Positions 62,113-64,000 of a DNA stretch of 64,000 nt are shown here, one piece after another (the stretch's first letter is position 1; the number at the start of each line of letters is the position of its first letter). This DNA comes from Bogoriella caseilytica. Lineage in GTDB: Bacteria; Actinomycetota; Actinomycetes; Actinomycetales; Actinomycetaceae. The stretch lies in NCBI RefSeq assembly GCF_003752405.1, contig NZ_RKHK01000001.1, positions 1,364,001 to 1,428,000 of the forward strand, written 5' to 3'. The notes under the pieces were generated by a model that was not told where the DNA came from, made no database searches, and was given only the letters and a program-made list of their open reading frames with translations. The position numbers and the translations under genes were made by a program.

Positions 62113-64000
62113 GACTCTCCTCCGACCTCGGTTTCGGCGGGCGATTCACTGTCACCCGACGCTACCGTCTCCGCCGCCGACGCGGTTTGCGCAGCGCCGT
62201 CTCCGGCGTCAGCGGACGAGCTCTCACCCTCGGCCTCCACGGCGACCTCGGCATCCACCTTGGTCTCCAGGTTCCGGGCCACGGCGATGATCCGATCGTT
62301 CTTGTCCGGGCGGGCGAAGGTCACGCCCTGGGTGTTCCGGCCGGTCAGATTGACCTCGGCCACCGCGGATCGCACGATCTTGCCGCCGTTCATGATCACC
62401 AGCACCTCATCGGTCTCATCCACGATGAGCGCGCTGACCAGATCACCGCGATCCTCAACGAGGTTGGCCACCTTGATGCCCAGGCCACCGCGGCCCTGGA
62501 CGCGGTACTCGCCGACTGCGGTGCGCTTGGCGAAGCCGCCCTCGGTGATGACGAAGACCTGGGAGTCGTCCCGGACGACGTCCATGGAGAGGAGCTCGTC
62601 GCCGTCACGGAACTTCATGCCCGTCACTCCCGAGGTGGCCCGGCCCATCGGCCGCAGCGTCTCGTCCGTGGCGGTAAAGCGCAGCGACTGTCCCTTGCGG
62701 GACACCAGGAGCAGATCGTCGGAGGAGTTCACCAGCCGCGCGGCAATGACCTTGTCGACCTCACCGTCGATCTCACGCAGGTTGATGCCGATCACGCCGC
62801 CACTGCGGGGGGTGTCGTACTCACTCAGGCGGGTCTTCTTCACCAACCCGCGCTGGGTGGCGAGCACCAGGTACTCGGCGCGGTCGTACGCGCGCAGCGG
62901 CACCACCTGGGCGATGGTCTCCCCGGGCTGCATCGCGAGCACGTTGGCCACGTGCTGGCCCTTCGCGTCACGGCCACCCTCGGGCAACTCGTAGGCCTTG
63001 GCACGGTAGACCCGCCCGAGGTTGGTAAAGAACAGCAGCCAGTGGTGGGTGGTGGTGACACCGAAGTGCTCGATGACATCGTCCTCGCGGAGCTGTGCCC
63101 CGCGCACGCCCTTGCCGCCGCGGCGCTGCGCACGGTAGTTGTCGACCCGGGTGCGTTTGACGTAGCCGCCACGCGTGACGGTGAAGACCACGTCCTCTTC
63201 CGGGATGAGGTCCTCCATGGACATCTCGCCGTCGAAGGGCAGGACGGTGGTGCGGCGCTCGTCGCCGTGCTTCTCCACGATCTCGGCGAGCTCGTCACCC
63301 ACGATGGAACGCTGGCGATCGGGGCGGGCGAGGATGTCGCGGTAGTCCAGGATCTCGGACTCCAGGCGGGCGTGCCGGTCCACGAGTTCCTGTCGCTCCA
63401 TGGCCGCAAGACGGCGCAGCTGCATCGCCAGGATCGCGTCGGCCTGGAGCTGGTCGATGTCGAGCAGCTCCATCAGGCCGGTGCGTGCTGCCTCGGCGCT
63501 GGCCGACCGGCGGATCAGGGCGATGACCTCATCGAGGGCGTCCAGGGCCTTGAGCTGGCCGTCAAGGATGTGGATCTTGGCTTCGGCGTCGGCCAGGTCG
63601 TAGCGGGTTCGCCGGACGATGACTTCGATCTGGTGGTTCACCCAGTGGCGGATGAAGCCGTCCAGGCTCAGGGTGCGTGGCACCCCGTCCACCAGGGCCA
63701 GCATGTTGGCGGAGAAGTTCTCCTGCAAGGAGGTGTGCTTGTAGAGGTTGTTCAGCACCACCTTGGGCACCGCATCGCGCTTGAGCACGATGACAAGACG
63801 CTGGCCGGCGCGGCCGGAGGTCTCATCGCGCACATCGGCGATACCCGTGAGACGGCCGGCGGCCACCCCCTCGGCGATCTGTTTCTCGGCCAGGCGGTCC
63901 GGGTTGACCTGGTAGGGCAGCTCGGTGACCACCAGGCAGGTGCGGCCCTGGAGTTCCTCGACCTCGACGACGGCGCGCTGCGTGACCGAGCCCCGGCCGG
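62109..64000 (-). CDS. gyrA: DNA gyrase subunit A, N-terminal part cut by window edge
   Basis: About 630 C-terminal residues are present. The coiled-coil/tower end ([23 protein letters not shown], then the leucine-rich RMG-type region) is followed by the six-bladed C-terminal DNA-wrapping domain. The GyrA box QRRGGKG is present in [12 protein letters not shown]. The frame continues upstream past the edge, so the start is not here. The acidic extra tail (about 40 residues after [13 protein letters not shown]) is longer than in many homologues. It is the first gene of a gyrA-DUF3566 operon. Confidence 0.97.
   Translation of the reverse strand, partial: GRGSVTQRAVVEVEELQGRTCLVVTELPYQVNPDRLAEKQIAEGVAAGRLTGIADVRDETSGRAGQRLVIVLKRDAVPKVVLNNLYKHTSLQENFSANMLALVDGVPRTLSLDGFIRHWVNHQIEVIVRRTRYDLADAEAKIHILDGQLKALDALDEVIALIRRSASAEAARTGLMELLDIDQLQADAILAMQLRRLAAMERQELVDRHARLESEILDYRDILARPDRQRSIVGDELAEIVEKHGDERRTTVLPFDGEMSMEDLIPEEDVVFTVTRGGYVKRTRVDNYRAQRRGGKGVRGAQLREDDVIEHFGVTTTHHWLLFFTNLGRVYRAKAYELPEGGRDAKGQHVANVLAMQPGETIAQVVPLRAYDRAEYLVLATQRGLVKKTRLSEYDTPRSGGVIGINLREIDGEVDKVIAARLVNSSDDLLLVSRKGQSLRFTATDETLRPMGRATSGVTGMKFRDGDELLSMDVVRDDSQVFVITEGGFAKRTAVGEYRVQGRGGLGIKVANLVEDRGDLVSALIVDETDEVLVIMNGGKIVRSAVAEVNLTGRNTQGVTFARPDKNDRIIAVARNLETKVDAEVAVEAEGESSSADAGDGAAQTASAAETVASGDSESPAETEVGGES

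Overview
The window is a 64 kb piece of a high-GC (about 68-70%) Gram-positive actinobacterial chromosome. Supporting features are the FHA/PstP/RodA/PbpA/PknA/PknB cell-division cluster next to a tRNA-Leu, CrgA, a DLW-39 micro-protein and a DUF3566 gene beside gyrA, class Ib nrdHIEF, an F420-type LLM oxidoreductase and an LPxTG surface protein. A micrococcalean genus (Ruania/Georgenia-like) is my best guess, but nothing here fixes the genus. The gyrA and pkn clusters usually lie near the replication origin, so the right half is probably origin-proximal. No prophage, insertion sequence, CRISPR array or rRNA was seen.

Layout. 0-7.7 kb: a leftward LacI-controlled sugar operon (LacI, GH42, binding protein, two permeases, intracellular GH95), suited to importing and splitting alpha-fucosylated (or L-galactosylated) beta-galactosides. 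7.8-13.2 kb: LLM oxidoreductase, NlpC-like cysteine peptidase homologue, lone ABC ATPase, an ArsR-CDF metal-efflux pair and an unrecognised orphan gene of lower GC. 13.2-18.8 kb: nrdHIEF and luxS-mtnN. 18.9-24.2 kb: TetR gene and a phnDCEE phosphonate/phosphite-type importer. 24.6-32.3 kb: one 2,576-codon cell-wall-anchored surface protein with DUF5979-like repeats. 33.1-35.3 kb: mgtE and mgtC plus a duplicated scrap of mgtE. 35.4-42.8 kb: a drug-defence-like stretch with a DrrAB-type exporter and TetR regulator, a HelD/HelR-type RNA-polymerase helicase with an upstream motif that looks like a rifamycin-associated element, and an ArsR-SRPBCC-MFS operon.

43.3-53.5 kb: tRNA-Leu, fhaA, fhaB, pstP, rodA, pbpA, pknA, pknB, a glutamine amidotransferase and crgA, mostly with overlapping ends. 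This module couples Ser/Thr phosphorylation to peptidoglycan growth. 53.6-60.7 kb: rhomboid protease, a helical membrane-anchored protein, a 7-bp minisatellite, fused DhaKL kinase, Ada-AlkA fusion with ogt, and a TetR gene. 60.8-64 kb: tRNA-Ala, DLW-39, tRNA-Ile, DUF3566 protein and the 3' part of gyrA.

The points most worth a second look are the rifamycin-element-like palindrome before the HelR-like gene, a 65-bp hairpin repeat present in two distant intergenic gaps, the three LacI-type palindromes in the fucosyl-galactoside operon, the mgtE 3'-end duplication and the recently duplicated repeats of the giant surface protein.
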